Assembly (NCBI GenBank): GCA_027451405.1
Contig: DAIDJM010000030.1
Location: forward strand, 1 to 64,000
Source of the DNA: Acetobacteraceae bacterium
GTDB lineage: Bacteria > Pseudomonadota > Alphaproteobacteria > Acetobacterales > Acetobacteraceae
DNA: 64,000 nucleotides
Reading direction: 5' to 3'
A program made the position numbers and the translations under genes. The notes beneath the pieces are model-generated. The model made no database searches. It was not told the DNA's origin and saw nothing but the letters and a program-made list of their open reading frames with translations. This document shows, one piece after another, positions 1 to 7,429 of the stretch (positions within the stretch are counted from its first letter, which is position 1; the number at the start of each line of letters is the position of its first letter).

Positions 1-9
1 AAATGCGCA

Positions 10-34
10 AACCCTCTCCCTCCGGGAGAGGGTT
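10..34. terminator. GC-rich stem-loop at window edge
   Basis: A perfect 11-bp stem (10-20 pairing with 24-34) around a 3-nt loop. It probably belongs to the 3' end of a gene outside the window. No T-run follows directly, so a terminator role is inferred only. Confidence 0.4.
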
Positions 35-59
35 GGGTGAGGGAAACCCAACAAAACCC

Positions 60-96
60 CTTCTTTTTCTGAAGAAAAAGAAGCAAAAAGACTCTT
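60..96. repeat. Family A repeat, single arm
   Basis: One 36-nt arm (CTTCTTTTTCTGAAGAAAAA followed by GAAGCAAAAAGACTC) of the nested palindrome seen in full at 37938, 50364, 54920 and 62268. The second arm is absent here. The arm itself folds into a hairpin. Confidence 0.8.
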
Positions 97-223
97 ATTC
101 TTGAAGTGATCTGTTTCGGCCGCCCGCCCTGATCACGGCATCCGTGCCGCCGCGCCGCCCAAACCGTCTCGCCACGGCGACGCATCAGTGCATATAATCC
201 CAGCATTGATGAATGGGCGAGCC

Positions 224-469
224 GTGGCCAGCATCACCATCCGCAACCTCGATGACACGCTGAAATCCCGCCTCCGCATCCAGGCGGCCACGCACGGCCG
301 CTCCATGGAGGACGAAGCGCGCGACATCCTCCGCTCAGCGCTCAGCCGCGAGCCTGCGCCTGCGCCCAAGCTGCCCGCCGCCATCCGCGCCCGAGTGGCG
401 CCCCTCGGCGGCGTCGACCTGCGCACCACGCCCCGGGAGCCGATGCGCGCGCCGCCCACGTTCGAATGA
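224..469 (+). CDS. FitA-like ribbon-helix-helix antitoxin
   Basis: An 81-aa protein when started at the GTG at 224, which gives the usual family beginning MASITIRNLDD; an in-frame ATG at 209 would add five residues. It has a ribbon-helix-helix N terminus, then a GRSMEDEARDIL helix, as in FitA/VapB plasmid-stability antitoxins. These proteins bind their own promoter and neutralise a PIN-domain RNase. The stop overlaps the ATG of the next frame at 466 (ATGA), the standard antitoxin-toxin coupling. The downstream toxin is truncated, so this antitoxin is now an orphan. Family assignment is strong; present function is uncertain. Confidence 0.8.
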   Translation: MASITIRNLDDTLKSRLRIQAATHGRSMEDEARDILRSALSREPAPAPKLPAAIRARVAPLGGVDLRTTPREPMRAPPTFE

Positions 470-612
470 TCCTCCTGGATACCAACATCCTGTCCGAACT
501 GATGCGCCCCGCGCCGGAAACCAAAGTGGAGCAGTGGCTCGCCCTCCAGCCGAGCGCGAGCGTGTTCATCTCCGCCATCACCGATGCGCCCGACGCCAGA
601 AATGCCCCCTAG
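466..612 (+). pseudogene. Truncated FitB-like PIN toxin
   Basis: A 48-codon frame beginning MILLDTNILSELMRP, the conserved PIN-domain start with the first catalytic Asp (D5). It continues through the FISAIT segment near residue 34-39, then departs from the family into DAPDARNAP and stops at 610-612. FitB-type toxins are about 140 aa, so roughly two thirds, including the later acidic residues, are missing. The hsdR gene starts 48 nt downstream, so this looks like the junction where the restriction locus was inserted. An inactive toxin is inferred. Confidence 0.75.
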
Positions 613-660
613 CGTGCGTTGCGCCCGCGCAACCCACCAGCAACGCCCCCGGGCCCCCGT

Positions 661-2829
661 GTGACCCTCAACGCCGCCGCCCCGGAAGCCCATTCCCGTG
701 TCGTCATCGACGCCCAACTCAAGGACGCCGGCTGGGCGCTGACGGACGGCCGCTCGGTCCGTTTCGAAGTCATGATGCCGGACGGCACCAAAGCCGACTA
801 TGTGCTCGGCGACCGGCACGGCCGCGCCCTCGCAATCCTCGAAGCCAAGCGCATCGCCATCGATCCGCTCGCCGCCGAGCAGCAGGCCCGCAACTACGCC
901 ACCCAGCTCGGCGTCCCCTTCATCTTCCTCGCCAACGGCCGCGAAATCTGGTTCTGGGACTACGAGCGCGAAGCCCACCCCCACCAGGTCAAGACCATCT
1001 TCTCGCAAGCCGACCTGGAACGCCGCTTCGCCGCCCGCCAGACCCAGCGCGACCTGCTCAGCATCGAAACCGACGACAAGATCGCCGGCCGCCCCTACCA
1101 GCGCGACTGCATCGACACGCTGTGCCGCGAAATCGTCGCCGGCCGCCGCAAGATGCTGGTCGAAATGGCAACCGGCACCGGCAAGACCCGCACCGCCGCC
1201 GCCCTGATCAAGCGCCTCTTCGCCGCCGGCATCGTCACCCGCGTGCTGTTCCTGGTCGACCGCATCCCGCTCGCGCGCCAAGCGGAAGACGCCTTCGCCG
1301 AATACCTCCCCGACCTGCCCGCTTACGTGAAACGTGCGGGCCGCCGTTTTCAGGACGAAAAGCGCATCACCATCACCACGCTCCAAAGCATGGTGAACGA
1401 CTACGCCGCCTACTCATCGGGCTATTTCGACCTGATCATTTCCGATGAATGTCATCGTTCCATTTACGGAAAATGGTCCGGCGTGCTCAAGCATTTCGAC
1501 GGGCTCCAGATCGGCCTCACCGCCACCCCCTGCGCCGCCTCGCCCGAAACCCTGGCCGCGCTGGAAGACGAGGAAGACCGCGCCTTCGTGCGCGACACGC
1601 TGCGCTTCTTCGAACTGGACCGGCCAACCTTCCGCTACGGACTGAAGCAGGCCATCCAGGAAGGCTATCTGGTTCCCTACCGCATCTACCACGCCATGAC
1701 GGTCAAAACCGCCGCCGAAGGCGGGTTCCCGGTCAGCCGCGCCGAGCTCGACTGGACCGCGATGGATGCCGACACCAAGGCGGAGTTCGAGGCGCTTTTC
1801 GCCAAGGAAGATCCGATCATCGTCGACCCGAACGCGCTGGAACGGCGCTTCACCATCCCCGAGCGGAACCGCGCCATGGTGCGCGAATTCCGCGACGTTC
1901 TGGCCCATGGCTACACCGGAGGCGACGGCGTGCGGCGTTTCCCCCAGGACGGCAAGACCATCGTCTTTGCCGTGACCAAGCGCCACGCCGCAACCCTCGC
2001 CCAGATGTTCGACGACGCCTTCGCCGACCGCAAACCCTCGCCCGAAATCCGCTACGCGGATTTCGTCGTCTCCGACTCCGGCGCCGACGATACGGTCAAC
2101 CCGCTGGACAAGATACGCCGGTTCAAGAAAGAGGACTTCCCCCGCATCCTGGTCTCGGTGAACATGCTGGACACCGGTTTCGACTGCCCCGAAGTCGTGA
2201 ATCTGGTCATGGCCCGCTTCACGAAATCCGCCATCCTCTATCAGCAGATGCGCGGCCGCGGTACGCGCCGCGCCGACCTCATCAAGAAAACAAGCTTCAC
2301 CATGTTCGATTTCACGGGCGTCACCGCCTACCACGGCGACGACGAAGACGTGCCGGCCGATGGCGGCTTCGTCGTCTCGGCCAAGAAACCCGAGCGCGAG
2401 AAGCGCAAGCGCGGTCTGCTGGTTCTCGACATCAACGACCATATCGACCCGGCCACCCGCGGCTGGGTCACGCTGGACGAAAACGGCAGCGAGCAGCGCG
2501 ACGCCCCGGCGATCGACCCCCGCGCCGCCGAGCTTGGCGCGCGCTTCGAAGGCTGGCTGCTCGATCAAACCGGCCTCACCCCCGACCAGGAGCGCCTGCT
2601 GCGCATGGTCGGCGAAGTCATCCGCGCCAACGCCGGCGACCTCGAAAGCATCGAGCCCTACCATTTCGCCAACGACCCTTTCCGCAATCTCGGGGGACGC
2701 CGCCTCGCCGAACGCCTGTTCGGCGGCCCGGAAGGGTTGGCGGCGCATCTCGCCAGCCTCAATGCGGCCGTCTTCGCACCCGCCGCCCCAATTCCCCCCG
2801 CCCCCGAGGCGGCCCGCCCCACCGCCTGA
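661..2829 (+). CDS. hsdR: Type I restriction enzyme R subunit
   Basis: A 722-aa motor and nuclease subunit of a type I restriction-modification complex, which translocates DNA and cuts at a distance when the HsdS target is unmethylated. Visible motifs: a PD-(D/E)XK-type nuclease core near the N terminus (D46...E61-x-K63, within DYVLG and LAILEAKR), Walker A MATGTGKT near 168-176, the DECH box at 261-264, a helicase C-terminal half with the QMRGRGTRR motif, and a C-terminal region of the EcoEI type. I chose GTG 661; the frame is open upstream to a TTG at 619 but that stretch resembles no family member. hsdM follows after 14 nt. Confidence 0.92.
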   Translation: MTLNAAAPEAHSRVVIDAQLKDAGWALTDGRSVRFEVMMPDGTKADYVLGDRHGRALAILEAKRIAIDPLAAEQQARNYATQLGVPFIFLANGREIWFWDYEREAHPHQVKTIFSQADLERRFAARQTQRDLLSIETDDKIAGRPYQRDCIDTLCREIVAGRRKMLVEMATGTGKTRTAAALIKRLFAAGIVTRVLFLVDRIPLARQAEDAFAEYLPDLPAYVKRAGRRFQDEKRITITTLQSMVNDYAAYSSGYFDLIISDECHRSIYGKWSGVLKHFDGLQIGLTATPCAASPETLAALEDEEDRAFVRDTLRFFELDRPTFRYGLKQAIQEGYLVPYRIYHAMTVKTAAEGGFPVSRAELDWTAMDADTKAEFEALFAKEDPIIVDPNALERRFTIPERNRAMVREFRDVLAHGYTGGDGVRRFPQDGKTIVFAVTKRHAATLAQMFDDAFADRKPSPEIRYADFVVSDSGADDTVNPLDKIRRFKKEDFPRILVSVNMLDTGFDCPEVVNLVMARFTKSAILYQQMRGRGTRRADLIKKTSFTMFDFTGVTAYHGDDEDVPADGGFVVSAKKPEREKRKRGLLVLDINDHIDPATRGWVTLDENGSEQRDAPAIDPRAAELGARFEGWLLDQTGLTPDQERLLRMVGEVIRANAGDLESIEPYHFANDPFRNLGGRRLAERLFGGPEGLAAHLASLNAAVFAPAAPIPPAPEAARPTA

Positions 2830-2843
2830 CCGGAAGCCCGCCG

Positions 2844-4466
2844 ATGCCCTTCACGCCCGAGATGCGCCAAAGCATCGATCAGATTCGCAACTACCTCTAT
2901 GGCGGCGGCTACCCCGACCCGGTCAGCAACGCCGAACAGCTTTCCTTTCTGTTCTTCTTCTACCTGATCGAAGGGCTCGATCAGGAAAACGCCGACCGTG
3001 CCCGCGCCGCCAGACAGCCTTACGAAAGCCTGTTCGCCGGCCCGCCCTGGACGCTCCGCAACCCGCTGAACGCGCCCGCCAAGGGCGAGACCACTATCCC
3101 GCGCAGCCGCTTCCGCTGGAGCCTCTGGGCGCGCGGCATGAGCGGCGCGTCCCTGATCACCTTCGTGCGCGACGAAGTCTTCCCGTTCTACGCCGAGATC
3201 GCCGAACGCTCCGCCGTCAATTTCATGGACGGCGCGCGCCTGGTCATCGACGACCCAACCGTATTTGCCCAAATCGTCACGCTGATCGATCAGCTCGGGC
3301 TCGACGACGCCGACGCCGACACCAAGGGCGACCTGTTCGAGCACATCCTGAAACAGATCAAGCAGGCCGGCGAACTCGGCCAGTTCCGCACCCCGCGCCA
3401 CATCATCCGCGCCATCGTCGCCATGGTGGACCCCAGGATCGGCGAGACGATCTACGACCCGGCGGCCGGCACCGCCGGCTTCCTGGTCGCCGCCTTCAAC
3501 CACATCCGCCTCGCCAATTCCGCGCAGATCGAGGAGATCGACCAGGACGGCAAGCGCATCCGCCGCGGCTATGGCGAGCGGCTGACCGCCGCCCAATGGG
3601 GCCAGTTGAACAACTCGACCTTCTACGGCAACGATGTCGATCCGAAAATGGTCCATCTCGCCACCATGAACCTCACGCTGCGCGGCCTCGCCAATGTGCT
3701 GATCCGCAAGCGCAACGTGCTCACCACCTCGCTCGACCGCGAGGAACGCGCGTCTCTCGGCCTGCCGACGGATGGCTACGACGTGATCCTTGCCAATCCG
3801 CCTTTCTCCGGCCGGGTGGACCGCGACCGCATCGTCGATGACGTCAAAATCGGCACCAGCACGGCGACCGAGCTGCTGTTCCTGAAATACATGATTGACA
3901 ATCTGAAGCCCGGCGGGCGCTGCGGCGTGATCGTCCCGGAAGGCGTGCTGTTCGGCTCCACGGGCGCGCACCGCGAGCTGCGCCGGATTCTCATGCAGAA
4001 CAACCAGGTGGAAGCGGTGCTCTCGCTTCCGGGCGGCGTCTTCCAGCCTTATTCCGGCGTGAAAACTTCGGCGCTGATTTTCCAGAAGGGTGGCCGCACC
4101 GAACGGGTGATTTTCCTGCACGCAAGCAATGACGGCTTCAAGCTCGACGCGAACCACGATCAGCCGATTGAGGCCGACGATCTGCCCGGCCTGATCGAGG
4201 CTTTTGGCAGCCGCGAGGAAAAATGGTCCGAGTGGCAGAACCGCGATGCGGAAAAGCCCTGGACGGAGAACTGGTGGTTTGCCGATCCCGGCAGAATCGA
4301 ACGCGAGGACTGGAATTTGTCCGGGTCCCGTTACCGGCCCGAAAGCCGGGAGGCGGCGGACCATCGCGATCCGCGCGTAATTCTGGAAGAATTGCAGGCG
4401 GATGTGGAGACAATGCTAGGCGACATTCAGGCGCTAGCTTTGGAGTTGCGGGGAAACGCGGCGTGA
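2844..4466 (+). CDS. hsdM: Type I modification methyltransferase M subunit
   Basis: A 540-aa N6-adenine methyltransferase subunit. It has an N-terminal HsdM helical domain (starting MPFTPEMRQSID), an AdoMet-binding motif I DPAAGTAGF near residue 205 and the catalytic NPPF motif near 318, with a C-terminal helical region that would contact HsdS. The start ATG at 2844 fits family length. Its TGA overlaps the GTG start of hsdS (GTGA), indicating translational coupling. With HsdS it methylates the recognition site, and with HsdR it forms the restriction complex. No missing motif was seen, so the enzyme is probably functional. Confidence 0.93.
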   Translation: MPFTPEMRQSIDQIRNYLYGGGYPDPVSNAEQLSFLFFFYLIEGLDQENADRARAARQPYESLFAGPPWTLRNPLNAPAKGETTIPRSRFRWSLWARGMSGASLITFVRDEVFPFYAEIAERSAVNFMDGARLVIDDPTVFAQIVTLIDQLGLDDADADTKGDLFEHILKQIKQAGELGQFRTPRHIIRAIVAMVDPRIGETIYDPAAGTAGFLVAAFNHIRLANSAQIEEIDQDGKRIRRGYGERLTAAQWGQLNNSTFYGNDVDPKMVHLATMNLTLRGLANVLIRKRNVLTTSLDREERASLGLPTDGYDVILANPPFSGRVDRDRIVDDVKIGTSTATELLFLKYMIDNLKPGGRCGVIVPEGVLFGSTGAHRELRRILMQNNQVEAVLSLPGGVFQPYSGVKTSALIFQKGGRTERVIFLHASNDGFKLDANHDQPIEADDLPGLIEAFGSREEKWSEWQNRDAEKPWTENWWFADPGRIEREDWNLSGSRYRPESREAADHRDPRVILEELQADVETMLGDIQALALELRGNAA

Positions 4467-5599
4467 ATGCAGCGCTGGTCGACTTCTGCACCTTTTCCGG
4501 GGGCGGAAAGCTCAAGCTCTCGAAGCAGCACTACGTTCCAGAGGGCTTTCCAGCATTTAGCGCGGCGGGCCAGGACGGTTACGTTAGTACAGCAGAGTTT
4601 CATGCCCCCGCGATCGTGGTGTCCGCGATCGGCGCAAGGTGCGGCAAGGCATTTTTGGCCGATGGCGCTTGGACTTCACTTGCCAATACGTATTGCGTCT
4701 TTCCAGACACATCGAGGGCTGATCCACGTTTCCTCTGGTATCAATTAAACGACGAAAACAGTTGGAAGAAATCCGGAACCGCGCAGCCCTTCATCAAACC
4801 GAGCGACATCAAACAGCGGCAGGTCGTTCTCCCGCCGCTGGAGGAACAACGCCGGATCGTGCGCGTACTGGACCGAGCGGCGGAGATCAGGCGCCGCGCC
4901 GACACCGCCCGCACCAAGGCCCGCGCCATCATCCCCGCCCTCTTCCTCGACATGTTCGGCGACCCGACGACGCTGATTGAACGCTGGGGTGGCGCATGCT
5001 TCGAAAACCTCGTCAGCTCAAAGCTGCTCGGGCTAGTTCGCTCTACTCGCCATCAGAGCGAGACTGGAGCAGTTGGCTACGTTCGGATGAACGCAATCAC
5101 CATCGACGGTCGGGTCTTGCTGAACGATCTGCGTCGAACCGACGTGACGCCCGAAGAAGCAGCGTCGCACGCGCTTCGACCTGGAGACCTGCTCTTCAAC
5201 ACCCGAAATTCCTACGATTTGGTCGGCAAAATAGGGCTTTACGCTGGGCCACCTAACAACGTATTCAACAACAACATAATGCGGCTACGATTTGATAATC
5301 GTGTGTCCGCAGCATTCCTCAACGCCTATTTTCAAACACCTGCAGGCCAAGCAAGCATTAAATCGATTAAAAAGGGCACGACGTCTGTGTGCGCGATCTA
5401 CTACAAGGATTTGGCGAAGATCGAAGTCCCTCTACCACCGCTCCCGCTCCAGAACGCCTTCGGCGAACAAGCCCACCGCTTAGAGACAATCGCCACAAAC
5501 CTCGACAGCGCCGTCACAAAGGCCGAAGCCATGGCTGCGGCCCTTTCGGCGGAGGTCTTCAAGACCGACGCTGCAGCAGCTTTGTGCGATGCCGCTTGA
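4463..5599 (+). CDS. hsdS: Type I specificity subunit
   Basis: A 378-aa DNA-recognition subunit. The start is a GTG at 4463 overlapping the hsdM stop. Two target-recognition halves are each followed by a conserved helical spacer. The first spacer is near residues 120-170 (VVLPPLEEQRRIVRVLDRAAEIR). The second, near 325-370, contains VPLPPLPLQNAFGEQ and ends in a long helix. The sequence specificity cannot be read from the protein. The TRD regions have weaker GC bias than hsdR and hsdM, as is usual for exchanged specificity modules. The last 11 nt overlap a truncated DarT-like frame. Confidence 0.9.
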   Translation: MNAALVDFCTFSGGGKLKLSKQHYVPEGFPAFSAAGQDGYVSTAEFHAPAIVVSAIGARCGKAFLADGAWTSLANTYCVFPDTSRADPRFLWYQLNDENSWKKSGTAQPFIKPSDIKQRQVVLPPLEEQRRIVRVLDRAAEIRRRADTARTKARAIIPALFLDMFGDPTTLIERWGGACFENLVSSKLLGLVRSTRHQSETGAVGYVRMNAITIDGRVLLNDLRRTDVTPEEAASHALRPGDLLFNTRNSYDLVGKIGLYAGPPNNVFNNNIMRLRFDNRVSAAFLNAYFQTPAGQASIKSIKKGTTSVCAIYYKDLAKIEVPLPPLPLQNAFGEQAHRLETIATNLDSAVTKAEAMAAALSAEVFKTDAAAALCDAA

Positions 5600-5780
5600 T
5601 CTCACAGCCGCACGCGGTCTGCTCTTTCGCATCACTCACGTTGGCAATCTGCCTTGGCTGCTCCGCCACGGCCTGCACGCCGCGAACGGCCAAGTAAGCG
5701 ACCCCAACTTCATCGCGATCGGCAACCCCGTGGAGCGGCCCCCAGTTCGACCGGACACCTGGCGCGGCCTGAGGACCTAG
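5589..5780 (+). pseudogene. Truncated DarT-like (DUF4433) toxin fragment
   Basis: A 63-codon frame whose first about 45 residues match the start of DarT/DUF4433 DNA ADP-ribosyltransferases: LLFRITHVGNLPWLLRHGLH, then DPNFIAIGNP. After the GNP the sequence departs from the family (ERPPVRPDT) and stops; intact DarT is about 200 aa. The ATG lies inside hsdS (11-nt overlap), so an intact ancestor would have been co-translated with the restriction operon. No macro-domain DarG antitoxin is seen. I recognise the family from memory of the N-terminal motif; the truncated piece should be inactive. Confidence 0.65.
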
Positions 5781-5980
5781 TCGTACGCCTGGGCATGAGC
5801 CCGCGCCAAGCGACACGACGCCCGCGACCTCATCGCCGAGGGCCGCCCTCACCGCACCGATCGGATCGCACTCCCCCTCATCCTCGCGACCCAGATCGCC
5901 ACCCTGCTGATCTTCCAAACCCCAGCCTGGAACAAACTCGCCCACACCCTCGTCTGACCCGGCCGCCCTCCCAAAAAAGC
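5781..5980. other. Gene-remnant spacer
   Basis: No complete gene is visible. One + strand frame without a start codon encodes a hydrophobic tail (IALPLILATQIATLLIF) and stops at about 5957, which may be the end of a decayed small membrane protein. The stretch is the 3' boundary of the restriction locus. Confidence 0.3.
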
Positions 5981-6009
5981 TTGACAGAGTTCTTGTTTTG
6001 TTCCAGTCT
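5981..6009 (+). promoter_or_regulatory. SOS promoter: -35 with perfect LexA box
   Basis: TTGACA at 5981-5986 is a consensus -35. A perfect alphaproteobacterial LexA box, GTTC (5989-5992)-N7-GTTC (6000-6003), fills the 17-nt spacer. A weak -10 (CAGTCT, 6004-6009) places the transcription start at about 6016, the proposed GTG codon. The same arrangement with identical spacing precedes the paralog at 51104. LexA would block RNA polymerase directly. Confidence 0.8.
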
Positions 6010-6015
6010 GCCGCC

Positions 6016-6606
6016 GTGACCGACCTCCCCATCGGCCTCGCGGTAAACCTCCGCTACGTCCTGCGCTGGCTCCAGGCGGCCCTCCGCCCCGCGCCCGCCG
6101 ACGAGCGCCATGCCCGCCGCACCACCATCGCCTCCCGCTGGCTCGACCGGCTGAGCGTGCGCCTCCTGCGCCTCATCCGCCAAACCCTCGCCGGCACCCT
6201 CAAAGCCCCCGAGCGCCGCGACCCTGCCCGCGCGGTCGCCTCCCCCCGCGCCCCCGCCGCGCGCTGGGCCCTCCCGCGCAGCTTCGGCTGGCTCGCCCGC
6301 CTCCTTCCCCAATCGGTGCCCGCCGCCGAAGCCCTGACCGCCCTGGTCGAGGATGCCGAGCTCGACGCCCTGATCCGCGCGGAGCCCGCCCGCTTCGGCC
6401 GCCTCCTCCGCCCGCTCTACCGCGCGCTCGATCTCCGCCCGCCCGACCACCTCCTGCTCTCTTTCCCGCGCCGCCGTCCTCGCCCCGCCGCGCCGCCCCC
6501 CACCCGGTCACCCGCCGCGCCCGCCGCGCAAGCGCCCGCGCCCGGCGACCCCTCCCACCATCGAGGCCCGCCGCCCGGCTTCCAATACACCCCGAAAGCG
6601 GCCTGA
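6016..6606 (+). CDS. LexA-box-controlled uncharacterised protein, copy 1
   Basis: A 196-aa protein of unknown function, very rich in Arg, Ala and Pro. The N-terminal half is amphipathic and helical. The best-conserved part is ALPRSFGWLAR (about residues 85-95), followed by AEPARFGRLLRPLYRAL and a Pro-rich tail. It is paralogous to the gene at 50538-51104, which shares ALPRSFGWLAR, AEPAR and RLLRPL in the same order. I chose GTG 6016 because it sits 35 nt downstream of the -35, exactly as in the other copy, and leaves essentially no 5' leader. Induction by DNA damage is inferred from the promoter. No catalytic motif is recognisable. Confidence 0.75.
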   Translation: MTDLPIGLAVNLRYVLRWLQAALRPAPADERHARRTTIASRWLDRLSVRLLRLIRQTLAGTLKAPERRDPARAVASPRAPAARWALPRSFGWLARLLPQSVPAAEALTALVEDAELDALIRAEPARFGRLLRPLYRALDLRPPDHLLLSFPRRRPRPAAPPPTRSPAAPAAQAPAPGDPSHHRGPPPGFQYTPKAA

Positions 6607-6646
6607 CCGCCGCACGCCCATTTTATTCCGTTGTAGTAACAAATAA

Positions 6647-7204
6647 TCACTCGGACGCCGCCATCCTGGCCCGCAGCCCATCCACCCGCGACCGGTCCCG
6701 GAACAGCAGCCGGTAAACCTCGTGCTCGCCCAGCGCATCGGAAAGACAGACGAACGCCGAATAAGGCACCAGCACCAGAAACATCAGGATGATGGTCGCC
6801 CCCGCCATCATCACGGACGACCCCACCACATGCTGCAGGGATAGGCTCACCGGCTCATGGTGAATGACCCCGAGAATCAGTTCCTCCACCGTGGTCAAAA
6901 CCAGCAGCACGAGCAGGAACACGAGCGAATGGGCAACGATCGGCCAGATCAGCGCTTTGTCCCTATACCGTCGTTCGATATGCAGCATCCGCGCGAACAG
7001 CATGAATTTGGCGAGCACCATCGCCTTCACCACCGCGATGCCCCACATCGCGAAATTCACGCCGACCGTGCTCAGCACCGCCCGCTTGAACAGGATGATC
7101 GCCCCGAGACAAATATAGAGATAGAGCGAGAGCCCCAGAAAAGCCTTCAGCTCGTCGAAGGCCCGCTCGCCCAGCCGCGCCGTCCTGGTCGCAGGTTCGC
7201 TCAT
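6647..7204 (-). CDS. Four-helix inner-membrane protein of unknown function
   Basis: A 185-aa protein with four predicted membrane segments, around residues 22-42, 48-72, 85-107 and 130-155. The loop after the second helix is charged (IERRYRDKAL). I do not recognise a named family. It converges on the LexA-box gene with 40 nt between them and is divergent from the sensor kinase gene at 7430. Transcript and role are unknown. Confidence 0.6.
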   Translation of the reverse strand: MSEPATRTARLGERAFDELKAFLGLSLYLYICLGAIILFKRAVLSTVGVNFAMWGIAVVKAMVLAKFMLFARMLHIERRYRDKALIWPIVAHSLVFLLVLLVLTTVEELILGVIHHEPVSLSLQHVVGSSVMMAGATIILMFLVLVPYSAFVCLSDALGEHEVYRLLFRDRSRVDGLRARMAASE

Positions 7205-7429
7205 CCGGTCGCCCTCCGAAAGCGCGCAACCCCTCCACTATGAGCCACTGCCCGCCCGCGAACAACGCCGGATCGGCCCTCCCACGAAATCCTGCTGATT
7301 TTATCTTGCCATTTTTGCATAGCCCCGGGCCGAAGCACGCCCACGGTTCGGCCCAGGAACGTTCCGCCTTCCGCCAACCCCCACCCAAGGTTGCCATACC
7401 CCAGCCTCCCCAGATACGCGGGAGGCAAA

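Noticed and set aside
60-96. Simple rho-independent terminator reading of the A/T-rich hairpins
   Set aside because: The arms recur with the same flanking bases and in inverted pairs with conserved architecture, so they are better described as one repeat family, although each arm may also terminate transcription.
133-1386. Long minus-strand frame of 417 codons opposite fitA and hsdR
   Set aside because: It is a high-GC antisense shadow. The plus strand holds recognisable FitA and HsdR motifs over the same bases and the minus protein resembles nothing.
1449-2843. In-frame upstream extension of hsdM
   Set aside because: The frame is open, but the extension is arginine-rich shadow sequence over hsdR. 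The family start MPFTPEM lies at 2844.
2658-4364. 568-codon minus-strand frame
   Set aside because: Antisense shadow of hsdM, which has motif I and NPPF on the other strand.
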